DNA from: Eubacteriaceae bacterium | Lineage (GTDB): Bacteria > Bacillota > Clostridia > Lachnospirales > Lachnospiraceae | Assembly: GCA_910574895.1 (NCBI GenBank) | Contig: CAJTDQ010000005.1 | Span: 1-64,000, forward strand | DNA: 64,000 bases | Reading direction: 5' to 3' | In this document: piece after piece, positions 1 through 8,980 of the stretch | Position numbering within the stretch: the stretch's first letter is position 1 | Layout: each line of letters starts with the position of its first letter | The notes under the pieces: generated by a model | The model's database searches: none | What the model saw: only the letters and a program-made list of their open reading frames with translations | What the model was told of the DNA's origin: nothing | Position numbers and translations under genes: made by a program

Positions 1-338
<338 letters not shown>

Positions 339-522
339 AGTGTTTGTTCTGTCAGAATGACGTTAGCCATTCATCCATTACTGTTGTTTTTGGAAATCGT
401 TTCGTTTCGAATTTATCAAAACCATAAACAATGTTCGCTCTGAAAATATTTTTTGAATTTTCAGGGATGGTTGCTGTTCAATTATCAATGTTCTTTGTTG
501 TCGTTTTCGCGACAGCCTACTC

Positions 523-551
523 AGTATACCACCGGCAGACTTTCTTGTCAA
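523..551 (-). promoter_or_regulatory. rRNA operon promoter P2
   Basis: On the minus strand TTGACA (551-546) is followed after exactly 17 nt by TATACT (528-523). The -35 box is preceded by an A/T-rich block ending in AAAAAAGTTGTTGACA, the same block that precedes P1, so the two promoters look like tandem duplicates. Confidence 0.8.
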
Positions 552-605
552 CAACTTTTTTCTTCTTTTTTTCAGAAGTTTCTCTGTCTTTGCGACAGCT
601 CGTCT

Positions 606-634
606 AATATATCATAACCTCTGTTTTGTGTCAA
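606..634 (-). promoter_or_regulatory. rRNA operon promoter P1
   Basis: On the minus strand TTGACA (634-629) is separated by 17 nt from TATATT (611-606). It is the upstream member of a tandem rRNA promoter pair. The upstream A/T tracts resemble UP elements. The spacer between P1 and the 16S gene holds no gene. Confidence 0.8.
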
Positions 635-681
635 CAACTTTTTTGAACTTTTTTAAAAGTTTTTAAAGAAGCTTTTCAAAC

Positions 682-769
682 GGAGAAGGAGGGATTTGAA
701 CCCTCGCGCCGCTATTAACGACCTACTCCCTTTCCAGGGGAGCCCCTTCAGCCACTTGGGTACTTCTCC
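682..769 (-). tRNA. tRNA-Ser (GGA)
   Basis: An 88-nt cloverleaf is readable on the minus strand. The 7-bp acceptor stem GGAGAAG pairs with CTTCTCC, the anticodon stem CTCCC encloses the loop CTGGAAA with anticodon GGA, a long class II variable arm is present, and the T-arm contains GGTTCAAATCC. The long variable arm and the anticodon agree on serine. CCA is not encoded. Confidence 0.95.
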
Positions 770-841
770 AAGTAGTTGACTTCTTTTTTACTTATAAAAA
801 ATATATATTATTATTCAACCAAGAATAAACAATATATAAGC

Positions 842-925
842 GGAGAAGGTGGGATTCGAACCCACGGTGGGACTAACCACACCGGTTTTCAAGACCGGCA
901 CCATAAACCACTCGGACACCTCTCC
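842..925 (-). tRNA. tRNA-Ser (TGA)
   Basis: An 84-nt minus-strand class II cloverleaf has acceptor stem GGAGAGG, anticodon stem CCGGT enclosing CTTGAAA (anticodon TGA), an extended variable arm and T-loop GGTTCGAATCC. It lies 72 bp upstream of tRNA-Ser(GGA) on the same strand. The two genes form a serine tRNA pair in front of the rRNA promoters. Confidence 0.95.
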
Positions 926-1002
926 GTGACACGTCTTTTGTGACGTGCTTGACTATATTATCACTATTTTTTTTCACTGTCAACAATTTTTTTACATTTT
1001 TT

Positions 1003-1142
1003 ACAACAGTTCAGCCATGCACAGAAAAATATAGACTCACAAGGACTGCTTGCAGGACTTTGAGTCCTTATTTTTCTGTATATGGTGAGCCATAAAAGCG
1101 AGAAGAAGCGCAGCGGATTCGAGCTTTTGGCTGAACTGTTGT
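1003..1142. repeat. Structured intergenic repeat, copy A
   Basis: An element of about 140 bp has 15-bp terminal inverted repeats (core AACAGTTCAGCCA / TGGCTGAACTGTT). Inside are two hairpins: a long stem (1021-1031 with 1069-1079, continued by GACTCA/TGAGTC) capped by GACTGCTTGCAGG, then a GCCA-AAAAGC / GCTTTTGGC hairpin. It begins 5 bp downstream of the ispD stop. A second copy at 59,819-59,964 has the same loops and outer stem but different internal stem sequences that still pair. It could be a structured RNA, a 3'-end element or a MITE-like repeat; covariation favours function as RNA. Confidence 0.8.
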
Positions 1143-1145
1143 GTC

Positions 1146-1829
1146 TTATTGTTTCAACAGCGATTCTGCAACCAAAATATCTTCCGGGGTTGTTATCTTA
1201 ATATTAGAATAATTTCCTTCCACAAACTTTACTTTATGGTTTGTAAACTGCTCAACCACCATGGCATCATCAGTAATATTGTCAAAATCACTTTTCTGCA
1301 TTTTATCATATGCAGTTTTTACCAATTCATACATAAAACTCTGAGGAGTCTGTGTAATCCACAAACAATTCCTATTCAGAGTATCAATTACTATCTTATT
1401 ATCATTAATAATTTTAATGGTATCTTTTACCGGCATCCCAGCAACACATGCGCCATCCTTTATTGCACCTTCTATACACCGCTCTATGATGTCCTGCGAG
1501 ATTAACGGTCTTGCCCCATCATGTATTAATACAATATCTCCCGTGACTTTCCCCAGTCCATTGTATACCGACTCATAACGTTCTTTTCCACCAGCCACAA
1601 TATCCGTTACTTTCTCAAATCCATATCGCTCAACAATCTCTTTTTTACAATATTCAATATCTTCTTTCCCAGTAACCAGAATAATCTGATCAACACCGTA
1701 TTCTTCAAATGCAAAAAGGGAATACCACAAAATCGGTTTTCCCTTTAGTTCCATAAACTGTTTTTTTGTACTACTCTTCATACGGCTGCCACTGCCTGCT
1801 GCCAGTACTATCGCTGTCACTTTTCTCAT
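1146..1829 (-). CDS. ispD: 2-C-methyl-D-erythritol 4-phosphate cytidylyltransferase
   Basis: IspD transfers CMP from CTP to MEP, the third step of the non-mevalonate isoprenoid pathway in the cytosol. The N-terminal nucleotide-binding motif AIVLAAGSGSRM with the following KQF, the central IHDGARPL and the late DDAMVVE are diagnostic. The reading frame is open from 1841 (MERDMRK), but GGAGAGA lies 6 nt before the second Met, so the start at 1829 is preferred; it gives 227 residues, normal for the family. The gene is last in the tsa/rnz operon, 16 bp or slightly more after tsaD, and is followed almost at once by the structured repeat. Confidence 0.96.
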   Translation of the reverse strand: MRKVTAIVLAAGSGSRMKSSTKKQFMELKGKPILWYSLFAFEEYGVDQIILVTGKEDIEYCKKEIVERYGFEKVTDIVAGGKERYESVYNGLGKVTGDIVLIHDGARPLISQDIIERCIEGAIKDGACVAGMPVKDTIKIINDNKIVIDTLNRNCLWITQTPQSFMYELVKTAYDKMQKSDFDNITDDAMVVEQFTNHKVKFVEGNYSNIKITTPEDILVAESLLKQ

Positions 1830-1857
1830 ATCTCTCTCCATTAATACAAATCCTTTA

Positions 1858-2877
1858 TTATCTTTCCCCTAATTTCAAATTTGGTATAGCATTTAAATCC
1901 CATCCATGCCTTACACCATTCATATATTCATAATACGCTGCCGAACCAATCATCACTGCATTATCTGTACACAAAACAGGAGATGGATGATAAAATTCAA
2001 TTTGTCTTTTTTTGCATTCTTCCTGAAATGCTTTTCGAATGGCTGTATTAGAAGCCACTCCTCCCGCAATTGCCAGTTTTTTCATTCCTGTCTCTTCCAT
2101 GGCAAGCATCGCTCTGGTAAGCAGTGTATCTACAACAGAATTCTGAAATGATGCCGCAATATCCGCAGGGTTGATTTCTTCACCTTTCATCTGAGAGACA
2201 TTCAACTGATTTAACACAGCAGACTTTAAGCCGCTGAAACTGAAATCATAGATACTGTCTGTAATTTTTGCTCTCGGAAATTCATAGGCATGAGGATTTC
2301 CTTCCTTAGACACTCTGTCAATCTTCGGTCCACCCGGATATCCTAAACCTATCGCTCTTGCTACTTTATCAAACGCTTCTCCTGCTGCGTCATCTCTGGT
2401 TTTTCCCAAAATTCTATACTTGCCATAATCTTCAACCACTACAAGATGTGTATGCCCTCCCGAAACAACAAGGCATACAAATGGTGGTTCAAGTTCTTTA
2501 TTTTCTACATAATTAGCACAAATATGTCCTTCGATATGATGTACTCCTACCAGTGGAATATTTTTTGCAAAACAGATTGCTTTGGCTTCTGCTACTCCTA
2601 CCAACAGTGCTCCTACCAGTCCCGGCCCATAAGTAACTCCCACTGCATCAATATCGTCTAAAGTAACTTCTGCATCAGATAAAGCTTTCTCAATCACATG
2701 ATTTATATTTTCAATATGCTTTCTTGAAGCAATTTCAGGTACAACTCCTCCATACAGTGTATGTAAATCAATCTGGGAAGATATCACATTGGACAATACC
2801 TCTCTGCCATTTACAACAACTGCAGCTGCCGTTTCATCACAGGAACTTTCTATCGCTAATATTTTTACCTCTTTCAA
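1858..2877 (-). CDS. tsaD: tRNA N6-adenosine threonylcarbamoyltransferase
   Basis: TsaD (Gcp/Kae1/YgjD) transfers threonylcarbamoyl from TC-AMP to A37 of ANN-decoding tRNAs, working with TsaB and TsaE. Visible motifs are the ASKHA start [16 protein letters not shown], the metal-binding HIEGH near residue 115, the second phosphate loop SGGHTHL, and C-terminal [11 protein letters not shown] and CTDNAVMIG. Its 339 residues match the family length. The start codon is TTG (2877-2875), preceded by AGAGGTG at good spacing; no ATG suits the conserved N-terminus. tsaB and tsaE lie 2 kb upstream in the same orientation, so the whole late part of the t6A pathway is in one operon; tsaC is not in this window. 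Confidence 0.97.
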   Translation of the reverse strand: MKEVKILAIESSCDETAAAVVVNGREVLSNVISSQIDLHTLYGGVVPEIASRKHIENINHVIEKALSDAEVTLDDIDAVGVTYGPGLVGALLVGVAEAKAICFAKNIPLVGVHHIEGHICANYVENKELEPPFVCLVVSGGHTHLVVVEDYGKYRILGKTRDDAAGEAFDKVARAIGLGYPGGPKIDRVSKEGNPHAYEFPRAKITDSIYDFSFSGLKSAVLNQLNVSQMKGEEINPADIAASFQNSVVDTLLTRAMLAMEETGMKKLAIAGGVASNTAIRKAFQEECKKRQIEFYHPSPVLCTDNAVMIGSAAYYEYMNGVRHGWDLNAIPNLKLGER

Positions 2878-2891
2878 AATAACACCTCTAC

Positions 2892-3800
2892 TTAATCCTC
2901 GAACCGTAAATCTACAGACATTCCATCTTTCCCTGCCTTTGCGTTCGGAAAAATCTCCGTTACCTCATCCATATAGAGCCATGGTTTCACCAGTGACGGA
3001 CTGTAATGAGTCAGCCACATTTCTTTTGGTGCCGCTGTCTTTGCAATCGTAGCAGCCTCTTTGAATGTCATATGTTTATGTTCTATCGCCTTAGCTTCTT
3101 TATCAGGTTCACCATACATTCCCTCACAAATAAACAAGTCTGCCCCTGCTGCTGCGGTAACAATAGAGTCCACAGGTCTGGTATCTGTAGAATATGTTAC
3201 CTTTAATCCCTTTCGTGGTGCACCCATAACCATATCAGGAGTATAAAGATTGCCCTCCCATTCCACAGTCTCACCTTTTTGCAGAACACTCCACTTATTA
3301 ATAGGAATATCTAATTTCTTTGCTTTTTCTGCATCAAACTTTCCACTTCTGTCTATTTCAATAGAATATCCATAACAGGTAACGTTATGTTTTACCTTAA
3401 ATGCATTAATTCTATATTCCTCAAATTGAATCGTCTGTGTATTATTATTTAATTCAATAAAATGAATTTCAAAAGGAAGTTCCGGTGCAATCGTTCTTAA
3501 AGAATTCACCACTCGTTCTAGCCCCTTTGGTCCAATCATGGTAAGTGGTTCTGTTCTCTCTGCATTTCCCATGGTTAACAATAACCCAGGCAGACCACTA
3601 ATATGATCTGCATGGTAATGTGTAATACAAATGACATCAATCGGCTTAAAGGTCCAGCCTTTCTGCTTAATCGCAACCTGAGTTCCTTCTCCACAATCGA
3701 TTAATATATTACTTCCGTTATATCGACACATCAAAGATGTGAGCCATCTTCTTGGAAGAGGCATCATCCCTCCTGTACCTAATAAACAAACATCTAACAT
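2892..3800 (-). CDS. rnz: Ribonuclease Z
   Basis: RNase Z is a metallo-beta-lactamase-fold endonuclease that trims tRNA 3' trailers. The histidine motif [15 protein letters not shown] (residues about 60-74) supplies the two-zinc site, with further ligands expected at [14 protein letters not shown] and the C-terminal WLTHYSPS. At 302 residues it is the short bacterial form with an exosite arm in the middle. A good Shine-Dalgarno (AGGAGGCAGGA) precedes the ATG. Neither tRNA-Ser gene in this window encodes CCA, which fits a need for RNase Z processing. It is part of the tsa operon. Confidence 0.95.
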   Translation of the reverse strand: MLDVCLLGTGGMMPLPRRWLTSLMCRYNGSNILIDCGEGTQVAIKQKGWTFKPIDVICITHYHADHISGLPGLLLTMGNAERTEPLTMIGPKGLERVVNSLRTIAPELPFEIHFIELNNNTQTIQFEEYRINAFKVKHNVTCYGYSIEIDRSGKFDAEKAKKLDIPINKWSVLQKGETVEWEGNLYTPDMVMGAPRKGLKVTYSTDTRPVDSIVTAAAGADLFICEGMYGEPDKEAKAIEHKHMTFKEAATIAKTAAPKEMWLTHYSPSLVKPWLYMDEVTEIFPNAKAGKDGMSVDLRFED

Positions 3801-3821
3801 TCCTGCCTCCTGGCGGGCAAC

Positions 3822-4061
3822 TTAAACGAATTCATTATAATCTGCTTCCTCAACAGGATATTCAAAACTTTTTATAATTTCATCATAGCAAGACTCGCAT
3901 AAATCAAATTTATGTCTTCTTCCATCTTTGCCTGAAAAATAATCCCACCGATAGTCTACAGAAAAATTGCCCTCTCTTATTACTTCATTTTCAATCTTAA
4001 TTTGTTTTCCACACTTATTACAATATAGCTCTGTTAAGCGTTCATCCTTATATACTCTCAT
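3822..4061 (-). CDS. Small zinc-ribbon-like protein, function unknown
   Basis: A 79-residue protein has two CxxC pairs (YCNKCGK near residue 14 and CESC near residue 57), as expected for one structural zinc site. Between them lies a hydrophilic stretch with VDYRWDYFSGKDGRRHKFDLC. AGGAGG sits 6 nt before the ATG, so it is well supported as translated. It lies between rimI and rnz in the operon; the role is unknown and no catalytic motif is visible. Confidence 0.8.
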   Translation of the reverse strand: MRVYKDERLTELYCNKCGKQIKIENEVIREGNFSVDYRWDYFSGKDGRRHKFDLCESCYDEIIKSFEYPVEEADYNEFV

Positions 4062-4196
4062 ACTTTCCTCCTAATGCAAAGATCATTGTCACAATTTACA
4101 TGACGTACTCGAAGTTATAACCATTTGTTAATGATTACGAAATATATATCATTTTACATTTTTACAGAAAAAAATAATAGTGGAAAGTAATTCCCT

Positions 4197-4637
4197 TTAT
4201 AGATTTTGTTTCCACATAATCAATGCGTTTTCTATTGGTTCTTTATAATAATTCTTTCTAATTCCTGCCTCACGAAATCCCATACTTTCATATAAACGAA
4301 TTGCTGCCACATTCGTTTCACGAACTTCTAATGTTACATTCCGTACCCCTCCGGACTTTGCCCGAGTGAGAATATATTCTAACATGGACTGTGCAATATG
4401 CTGTCTTCTACATTCTTTTGAAACAGCAACATTAGAAATATCCGCCTCTTCTCCCATGAAATACATCCCCAAATAACCTGAAATCTTTCCTTCTTTCTCA
4501 GCTACAATAAATAATGTGTCTTTTCCTTTCAAAGAGCTTTCAAAAGATTCTTTCGACCAGGGTATGGAGAATATACTTTTTTCTAAATCATATACCTGTC
4601 CCACATCTGCCAGTGTCATTTCTCTTATCTGAATCAT
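4197..4637 (-). CDS. rimI: Ribosomal-protein-alanine N-acetyltransferase RimI
   Basis: A 146-residue GNAT acetyltransferase. The acetyl-CoA site is visible as VSKECRRQHIAQSML (R/Q-x-x-G/A type loop), followed by LEVRETNVAAIRLYESMGF, the classic RimI signature, and the C-terminal YYKEPIENALIM. RimI acetylates the N-terminal Ala of S18 in E. coli. It follows tsaB by 41 bp, and the tsaB-rimI-tsaD grouping is widespread in Firmicutes, which supports the assignment over a generic GNAT. Confidence 0.92.
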   Translation of the reverse strand: MIQIREMTLADVGQVYDLEKSIFSIPWSKESFESSLKGKDTLFIVAEKEGKISGYLGMYFMGEEADISNVAVSKECRRQHIAQSMLEYILTRAKSGGVRNVTLEVRETNVAAIRLYESMGFREAGIRKNYYKEPIENALIMWKQNL

Positions 4638-4678
4638 GCCTGCACCATTCCTATATCTATAAACCTTATATTCTGTTT

Positions 4679-5392
4679 TTACTTATCCTGATTAGACATC
4701 TTCTCTTTTAATTCTCTTTCTGCCTGAGACAATCTCAGATATTCCGGCTTATGATTACCTGCATTTTCATATTTACCATCCTGAAAATAAATCTCAGCTA
4801 ATGACGCCAAAGCAGATGCTTTGTGCCTGTTCATGGACGCTGGTGCATAATAATGTTCTGAACTCATCTTCGTCTCTATTGTTTCTTTTTGTGTATCAAC
4901 ACCATCTCCAAGAAACATTACCGGCATGCCGATTTTATCTAATTCATATATCAGCTCATCTATCATAATAATACACTGTTCTTTAATAGTTACCATCTCA
5001 GTACCATCAAAACGGTAAATTCCGGTATACACCTGTCCTCTTCTTGCATCCATAATAGGACAGACGATATACTGAGAAGAAAACATATTGTATGCGAGTG
5101 CATCCATTGTAGGAACATTGATAATTGGCTTATTTAATGCCAGACCAAAACCTTTCGCTGTGGCACTGCCGATTCTAAGCCCTGTATAAGAACCGGGACC
5201 TCCAGATATGGCAATGGCATCAATACTCTCCATTTCTAATTCAATTGTTTTACAAATCTCATCAATCATAGGCAGTAATGTCTGAGAATGCGTTTTTTTA
5301 TGATTAATTGTGTATTCTGCATTTAACACCCCATCTGTTGTGACTGCCACTGTTGCTACCATTGACGAACTGTCAATCGCTAATATTCTCAT
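4679..5392 (-). CDS. tsaB: tRNA threonylcarbamoyladenosine biosynthesis protein TsaB
   Basis: TsaB is the ASKHA-fold dimerisation partner of TsaD in t6A synthesis. Its N-terminus ILAIDSSSMVATVAV and the conserved ISGGPGSYTGLRIG block (residues about 63-76) are diagnostic. The 237-residue length is normal. Its ATGA start overlaps the tsaE stop by 4 nt, indicating translational coupling, and AGGAGAG precedes the ATG. Confidence 0.96.
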   Translation of the reverse strand: MRILAIDSSSMVATVAVTTDGVLNAEYTINHKKTHSQTLLPMIDEICKTIELEMESIDAIAISGGPGSYTGLRIGSATAKGFGLALNKPIINVPTMDALAYNMFSSQYIVCPIMDARRGQVYTGIYRFDGTEMVTIKEQCIIMIDELIYELDKIGMPVMFLGDGVDTQKETIETKMSSEHYYAPASMNRHKASALASLAEIYFQDGKYENAGNHKPEYLRLSQAERELKEKMSNQDK

Positions 5393-5844
5393 ATACTCTC
5401 TCCTGTATTATCTATGCTTTCATATCCATTGAGCGTAATCCTGCGATAATTCAATCCTTTTTCCAGATTCTTTTCTATGATTACTTTAACTGCCTCTTTG
5501 GGAATCAATTCATCAATTAATTTCGACCATTCAATCAGACAGACCCCTTCACCAAAAAAGTATTCTTCATAACCAATCTCATACATCTCCTCCGGGTCTC
5601 CGATTCTATATACATCAAAATGATATAGTGGTATTCTTCCCTCGTCATATATCTGTACAATCGTAAATGTAGGGCTGTTGACGCTCTCCTCAATGTTTAA
5701 TCCATCTGCAAATCCTTGCGTAAAGACAGTCTTCCCTACACCCAGGTCTCCATCCAGACAAAAAATCTGCCCGGGTTTCGCACCTCTGCCTAATTGTCTG
5801 CCCAATTCAAATGTCTCTTCTTCTGACATTGTTTCAAAAATCAT
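5389..5844 (-). CDS. tsaE: tRNA threonylcarbamoyladenosine biosynthesis ATPase TsaE
   Basis: TsaE is the small P-loop ATPase that resets the TsaB-TsaD complex. The Walker A motif GDLGVGKT (residues about 33-40) and the conserved SPTFTIVQIY and LIEWSKL segments are clear. It has 151 residues, typical of the family. A GGAGG Shine-Dalgarno lies 4-5 nt upstream. It is the first gene of the operon that runs to ispD, behind the promoter at 5926-5954. Confidence 0.96.
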   Translation of the reverse strand: MIFETMSEEETFELGRQLGRGAKPGQIFCLDGDLGVGKTVFTQGFADGLNIEESVNSPTFTIVQIYDEGRIPLYHFDVYRIGDPEEMYEIGYEEYFFGEGVCLIEWSKLIDELIPKEAVKVIIEKNLEKGLNYRRITLNGYESIDNTGESI

Positions 5845-5902
5845 ATTGCCTCCATGAGCTTTTTTAATTCATTTTTTTAGAAATTTCCTAGTATATTAAA
5901 AG

Positions 5903-5954
5903 TAGGAATACTGCTCACTCTGATAAGTATAAACAATATTCCTATGTTTTTCAA
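5903..5954 (-). promoter_or_regulatory. Promoter of the tsaE operon overlapped by an inverted repeat
   Basis: On the minus strand TTGAAA (5954-5949) is followed after 17 nt by TATACT (5931-5926). An inverted repeat TAGGAATA...TATTCCTA places one arm (5944-5937) in the spacer and the other (5910-5903) just past the likely start site. That layout fits an operator, or alternatively a weak hairpin ending the rib operon; no clear U-tract is present. Confidence 0.5.
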
Positions 5955-5964
5955 ATGCTATTCT

Positions 5965-6576
5965 TTATTTTTTATTTCCAATACCTTTGATAAATGTACT
6001 TATCCTCTTATAAACAAGAGCTGTAATCAAACTGTCAATAATTCCTTTTACAATATTAAATGGAGCCACACAAATTAATACAAATGTCCATTTATTGGAA
6101 ATTAACGGATTTATCTTTGCTCCCATATCAAGAATTAGATCTAAAGGCATACCAAATGCTTTCACATAAAACGGAATTAAAATTGCGTAATTAATAACAA
6201 CACCAGCCACAGCCATAAGCATTGTTCCTGTCGCAATACCTATTAATGCAGATTTTTTTGTTTTATTTTTCTTATAAATAACACCTGCCGGCACTATAAA
6301 GCAGCAGCCTATTATAAAATTCGCAAGTTCTCCAACATATGCTGTATCTGTCCCTCTGATAAGCAGAGTCAGCAATATTTTCACCGCCTCAATAATCACA
6401 CCCGCCACTGGTCCCATAATAAACGAGCCTATCAACACCGGAATTTCACTCAAATCTATCTCATAAAAAGAAGGAGCTATAAACGGCAACGGAAATTCTA
6501 AAAGCATTAACACTGCTGCTAATGCTGAAAATATAGCCATCAGTACCAGATTCTTTGTTGCAAATATTTTCTTCAT
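5965..6576 (-). CDS. ribU: Riboflavin ECF transporter S-component RibU
   Basis: A 203-residue membrane protein with about six hydrophobic segments. The N-terminal region with ALAAVLMLLEFPLPFIAPSFYEIDLSEIPVLIG is typical of RibU, and the chain is compatible with EcfT/EcfA partners encoded elsewhere. A longer frame from 6600 exists, but AAAGGAG sits just inside it, so the start is the ATG at 6576, whose first base overlaps the HAD stop codon (TAATG). It is the last gene behind the FMN riboswitch, which supports riboflavin as substrate and predicts repression at high FMN. Confidence 0.92.
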   Translation of the reverse strand: MKKIFATKNLVLMAIFSALAAVLMLLEFPLPFIAPSFYEIDLSEIPVLIGSFIMGPVAGVIIEAVKILLTLLIRGTDTAYVGELANFIIGCCFIVPAGVIYKKNKTKKSALIGIATGTMLMAVAGVVINYAILIPFYVKAFGMPLDLILDMGAKINPLISNKWTFVLICVAPFNIVKGIIDSLITALVYKRISTFIKGIGNKK

Positions 6577-7262
6577 TATTTGTTCTCCTTTGTTTCGCAC
6601 ATATATTCTCTTAGCATTTTAATTTTATCAGGTAAGTCATTAATTGAATGAATTACTTCATCTGCCCCCTGTAATTCTCCATCTTCCCCAAATCCGTATA
6701 GACAACCTATAAATTTTGCACCACATGCTCTTGCACAATCAAAATCACTATCCCTGTCACCAATAACAATGAACTCTCCAGGATTTTCTTTTCTCACTGT
6801 TTTTATAATTTCTGTTTTGGGTGCAAAGTCAAAAGTCTCACAATCATTAAATTTAGAAAACCATTGTGCCATGGAAAACTGTTTCCAATTCACCTCTTTA
6901 TAGGCTGTTTTACAATTACTCAAAACCACCATATTATAACCCATTTTTTTAAGTTCGTCCAATACAAAATCAGTTCCTTTGTACCATGATGCTTTATTGT
7001 TTATAATCTGTTCCACCATGGACGCCCCTATAATATTTTCGGCTTTCTCTTTAATATCTGCTGGAAGTCCCGGTTGAAACGAATTCCACATCTCTTTACT
7101 GTTCATTCCAAGCCATCCCGAAATCCTCTCTGTTGAAACAGACTGTTCTGCCACGTGTCCTTCAGATACAAGCCATTGATAACACTGGCGAAAAGCTCTT
7201 TCATAAATCCTGAGTGTATTATGAAGTGTTCCGTCATAATCAAACACTAATGTAATGTCCAT
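6576..7262 (-). CDS. HAD-family phosphatase, probable riboflavin-pathway (ARPP) phosphatase
   Basis: A 228-residue HAD hydrolase with motif I DYDGTLHNT (nucleophile Asp8, acid Asp10), motif II VVLSNC, a Lys in the PKTEII region and motif IV IGDRDSDFD. A helical cap lies between motifs I and II. It sits between ribH and ribU with spacings of 1 nt upstream and a 1-nt overlap downstream. Riboflavin synthesis needs dephosphorylation of 5-amino-6-ribitylamino-uracil phosphate, a step done by assorted HAD enzymes in other bacteria. Assignment to that step is inference from the operon. Confidence 0.8.
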   Translation of the reverse strand: MDITLVFDYDGTLHNTLRIYERAFRQCYQWLVSEGHVAEQSVSTERISGWLGMNSKEMWNSFQPGLPADIKEKAENIIGASMVEQIINNKASWYKGTDFVLDELKKMGYNMVVLSNCKTAYKEVNWKQFSMAQWFSKFNDCETFDFAPKTEIIKTVRKENPGEFIVIGDRDSDFDCARACGAKFIGCLYGFGEDGELQGADEVIHSINDLPDKIKMLREYMCETKENK

Positions 7263-7263
7263 T

Positions 7264-7737
7264 TTACATCTGCTCCATCAAATTTACCATTTCTATCGCC
7301 GACAAAGCACAGTCATAACCTTTATTTCCTGCTTTACTTCCTGCCCGTGCAATTGCCTGTTCAATATTTTCAGTAGTTATCACACCAAACAATACCGGAA
7401 CTCCTGTGTTAAGCCCAACCTGAGCAACACCTTTTGATACTTCATTGCATACATAGTCATAATGCGTTGTATCACCACGGATCACGGCTCCTACACAGAT
7501 GACTGCATCATATTTTCCGGACTGCGCCATTTTTGATGCAACAACAGGAATTTCGAATGCACCCGGAACCCATGCTGCTGTAATATTATTCTCTTCTACA
7601 CCATGACGAACCAGTCCGTCTACTGCGCCACCCAGAAGTTTATTTACAATAATCTCATTAAATCTGGCTGCTACAATCCCCACTTTCATTCCTTCTTTTG
7701 CTACAACTTTTCCTTCTAGTAACTGAATATTCTTCAT
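7264..7737 (-). CDS. ribH: 6,7-dimethyl-8-ribityllumazine synthase
   Basis: RibH condenses 5-amino-6-ribitylaminouracil with dihydroxybutanone phosphate. The 157-residue chain shows the family pattern: [31 protein letters not shown], the [16 protein letters not shown] stretch containing the active-site His, and [18 protein letters not shown] lies a few bases upstream of the ATG. It follows ribBA by 20 bp. Confidence 0.98.
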   Translation of the reverse strand: MKNIQLLEGKVVAKEGMKVGIVAARFNEIIVNKLLGGAVDGLVRHGVEENNITAAWVPGAFEIPVVASKMAQSGKYDAVICVGAVIRGDTTHYDYVCNEVSKGVAQVGLNTGVPVLFGVITTENIEQAIARAGSKAGNKGYDCALSAIEMVNLMEQM

Positions 7738-7757
7738 TTCTTTTCCTCCTGATTCAT

Positions 7758-8969
7758 TTATAAATTTATTTTGTTAAATATATGTCCCATTTTCTGCTGC
7801 TTGGTCTTCATATATCTAAAATCATACTGCTGAGGTGCAATCTCAATAGGCACTCTCTCTTTAATTGTCAATCCAAATCCTTCAAGTCCATATATTTTGT
7901 CCGGATTGTTTGTCAATAAGCGCAGTGACTTCACTCCCAGGTCCGATAAAATTTGTGCACCTACCCAATATTCTCTCAAATCTGCATCAAATCCAAGTTC
8001 AATATTTGCTTCTACAGTATCCAGTCCTTTTTCCTGTAATTCGTATGCCTTTAATTTATTTATCAGTCCAATGCCTCTGCCTTCCTGACGCATGTATAAA
8101 AGGACACCTCTGCCTTCTTCTTCAATCTGCTGCATAGCACTCTGCAGCTGTTCCCCACAGTCACACCGTCTGGAACCAAATGTATCACCGGTAAGACATT
8201 CTGAATGCACACGGCAAAGCACATCTTCTCCATCACCAATATCTCCTTTTACGAGTGCCACATGATGTTCTCCCGTAATATCATTCACATATCCATATAT
8301 TTGAAAATCACCATATAAAGTAGGCATCTTCGCACTTGCTTCCTGAACAACATGTTTCTCATGTATACGACAGTAATCCTGAAGTTCTTTGATTGTAATA
8401 AACTTTAAATGATACTTTTCTGCCAGTTCCCACAATTTCGGTGTCCGCATCATTGTTCCGTCATCTTCCATAATTTCACAACAAATTCCACATTCTTTGA
8501 GTCCTGCTAATCTCATCAGATCTACTGTTGCCTCAGTGTGTCCGTTTCTTACAAGAACTCCACCCTTTCTTGCAACCAATGGGAATACATGCCCCGGTCT
8601 TCTTAAATCCTCAGGTTTTGTATTATCATCTACACACTTCATCATTGTATAAGAACGCTCTGCCGCTGAAATTCCGGTTGTTGTATCCACATGATCTATG
8701 GAAACCGTAAATGCCGTACCATGATTATCAGTGTTTTCTGATACCATCTGTGGCAGTCCAAGTTTTGCTGCCATCCCGGCGCTCATAGGAGTACAGATAA
8801 GACCTTTGGCATGACATGCCATAAAGTTAATATTCTCCTGCGTCGCAAATTCAGCCGCACAAATCATATCACCTTCATTTTCTCTATCTTCGTCATCTGT
8901 TACAAGAATAATTTTTCCTTTTCTTAAATCGTCCAATGCCTCTTCAATTGTATTATATTGATAATTCAT
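7758..8969 (-). CDS. ribBA: Bifunctional DHBP synthase / GTP cyclohydrolase II
   Basis: The 403-residue fusion carries RibB (residues 1 to about 200), with [16 protein letters not shown] and [24 protein letters not shown] split across the domain, and RibA (about 205-400), with the zinc site [18 protein letters not shown] and the catalytic RQEGRGIGL. Together these supply both entry substrates of riboflavin synthesis, from ribulose 5-phosphate and GTP. Both active sites look intact. Ends are tightly packed between ribE and ribH. Confidence 0.98.
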   Translation of the reverse strand: MNYQYNTIEEALDDLRKGKIILVTDDEDRENEGDMICAAEFATQENINFMACHAKGLICTPMSAGMAAKLGLPQMVSENTDNHGTAFTVSIDHVDTTTGISAAERSYTMMKCVDDNTKPEDLRRPGHVFPLVARKGGVLVRNGHTEATVDLMRLAGLKECGICCEIMEDDGTMMRTPKLWELAEKYHLKFITIKELQDYCRIHEKHVVQEASAKMPTLYGDFQIYGYVNDITGEHHVALVKGDIGDGEDVLCRVHSECLTGDTFGSRRCDCGEQLQSAMQQIEEEGRGVLLYMRQEGRGIGLINKLKAYELQEKGLDTVEANIELGFDADLREYWVGAQILSDLGVKSLRLLTNNPDKIYGLEGFGLTIKERVPIEIAPQQYDFRYMKTKQQKMGHIFNKINL

Positions 8970-8980
8970 ATGAACCTCCT

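Noticed and set aside
1003-1142. Simple MITE or insertion-sequence remnant as full explanation of the structured repeat
   Set aside because: Terminal inverted repeats fit a MITE, but no target duplication is visible and internal stems change sequence while keeping pairing. It is kept as an alternative, not the main call.
6577-6600. Longer RibU start at 6600
   Set aside because: The Shine-Dalgarno AAAGGAG lies inside that extension, so initiation is at 6576.
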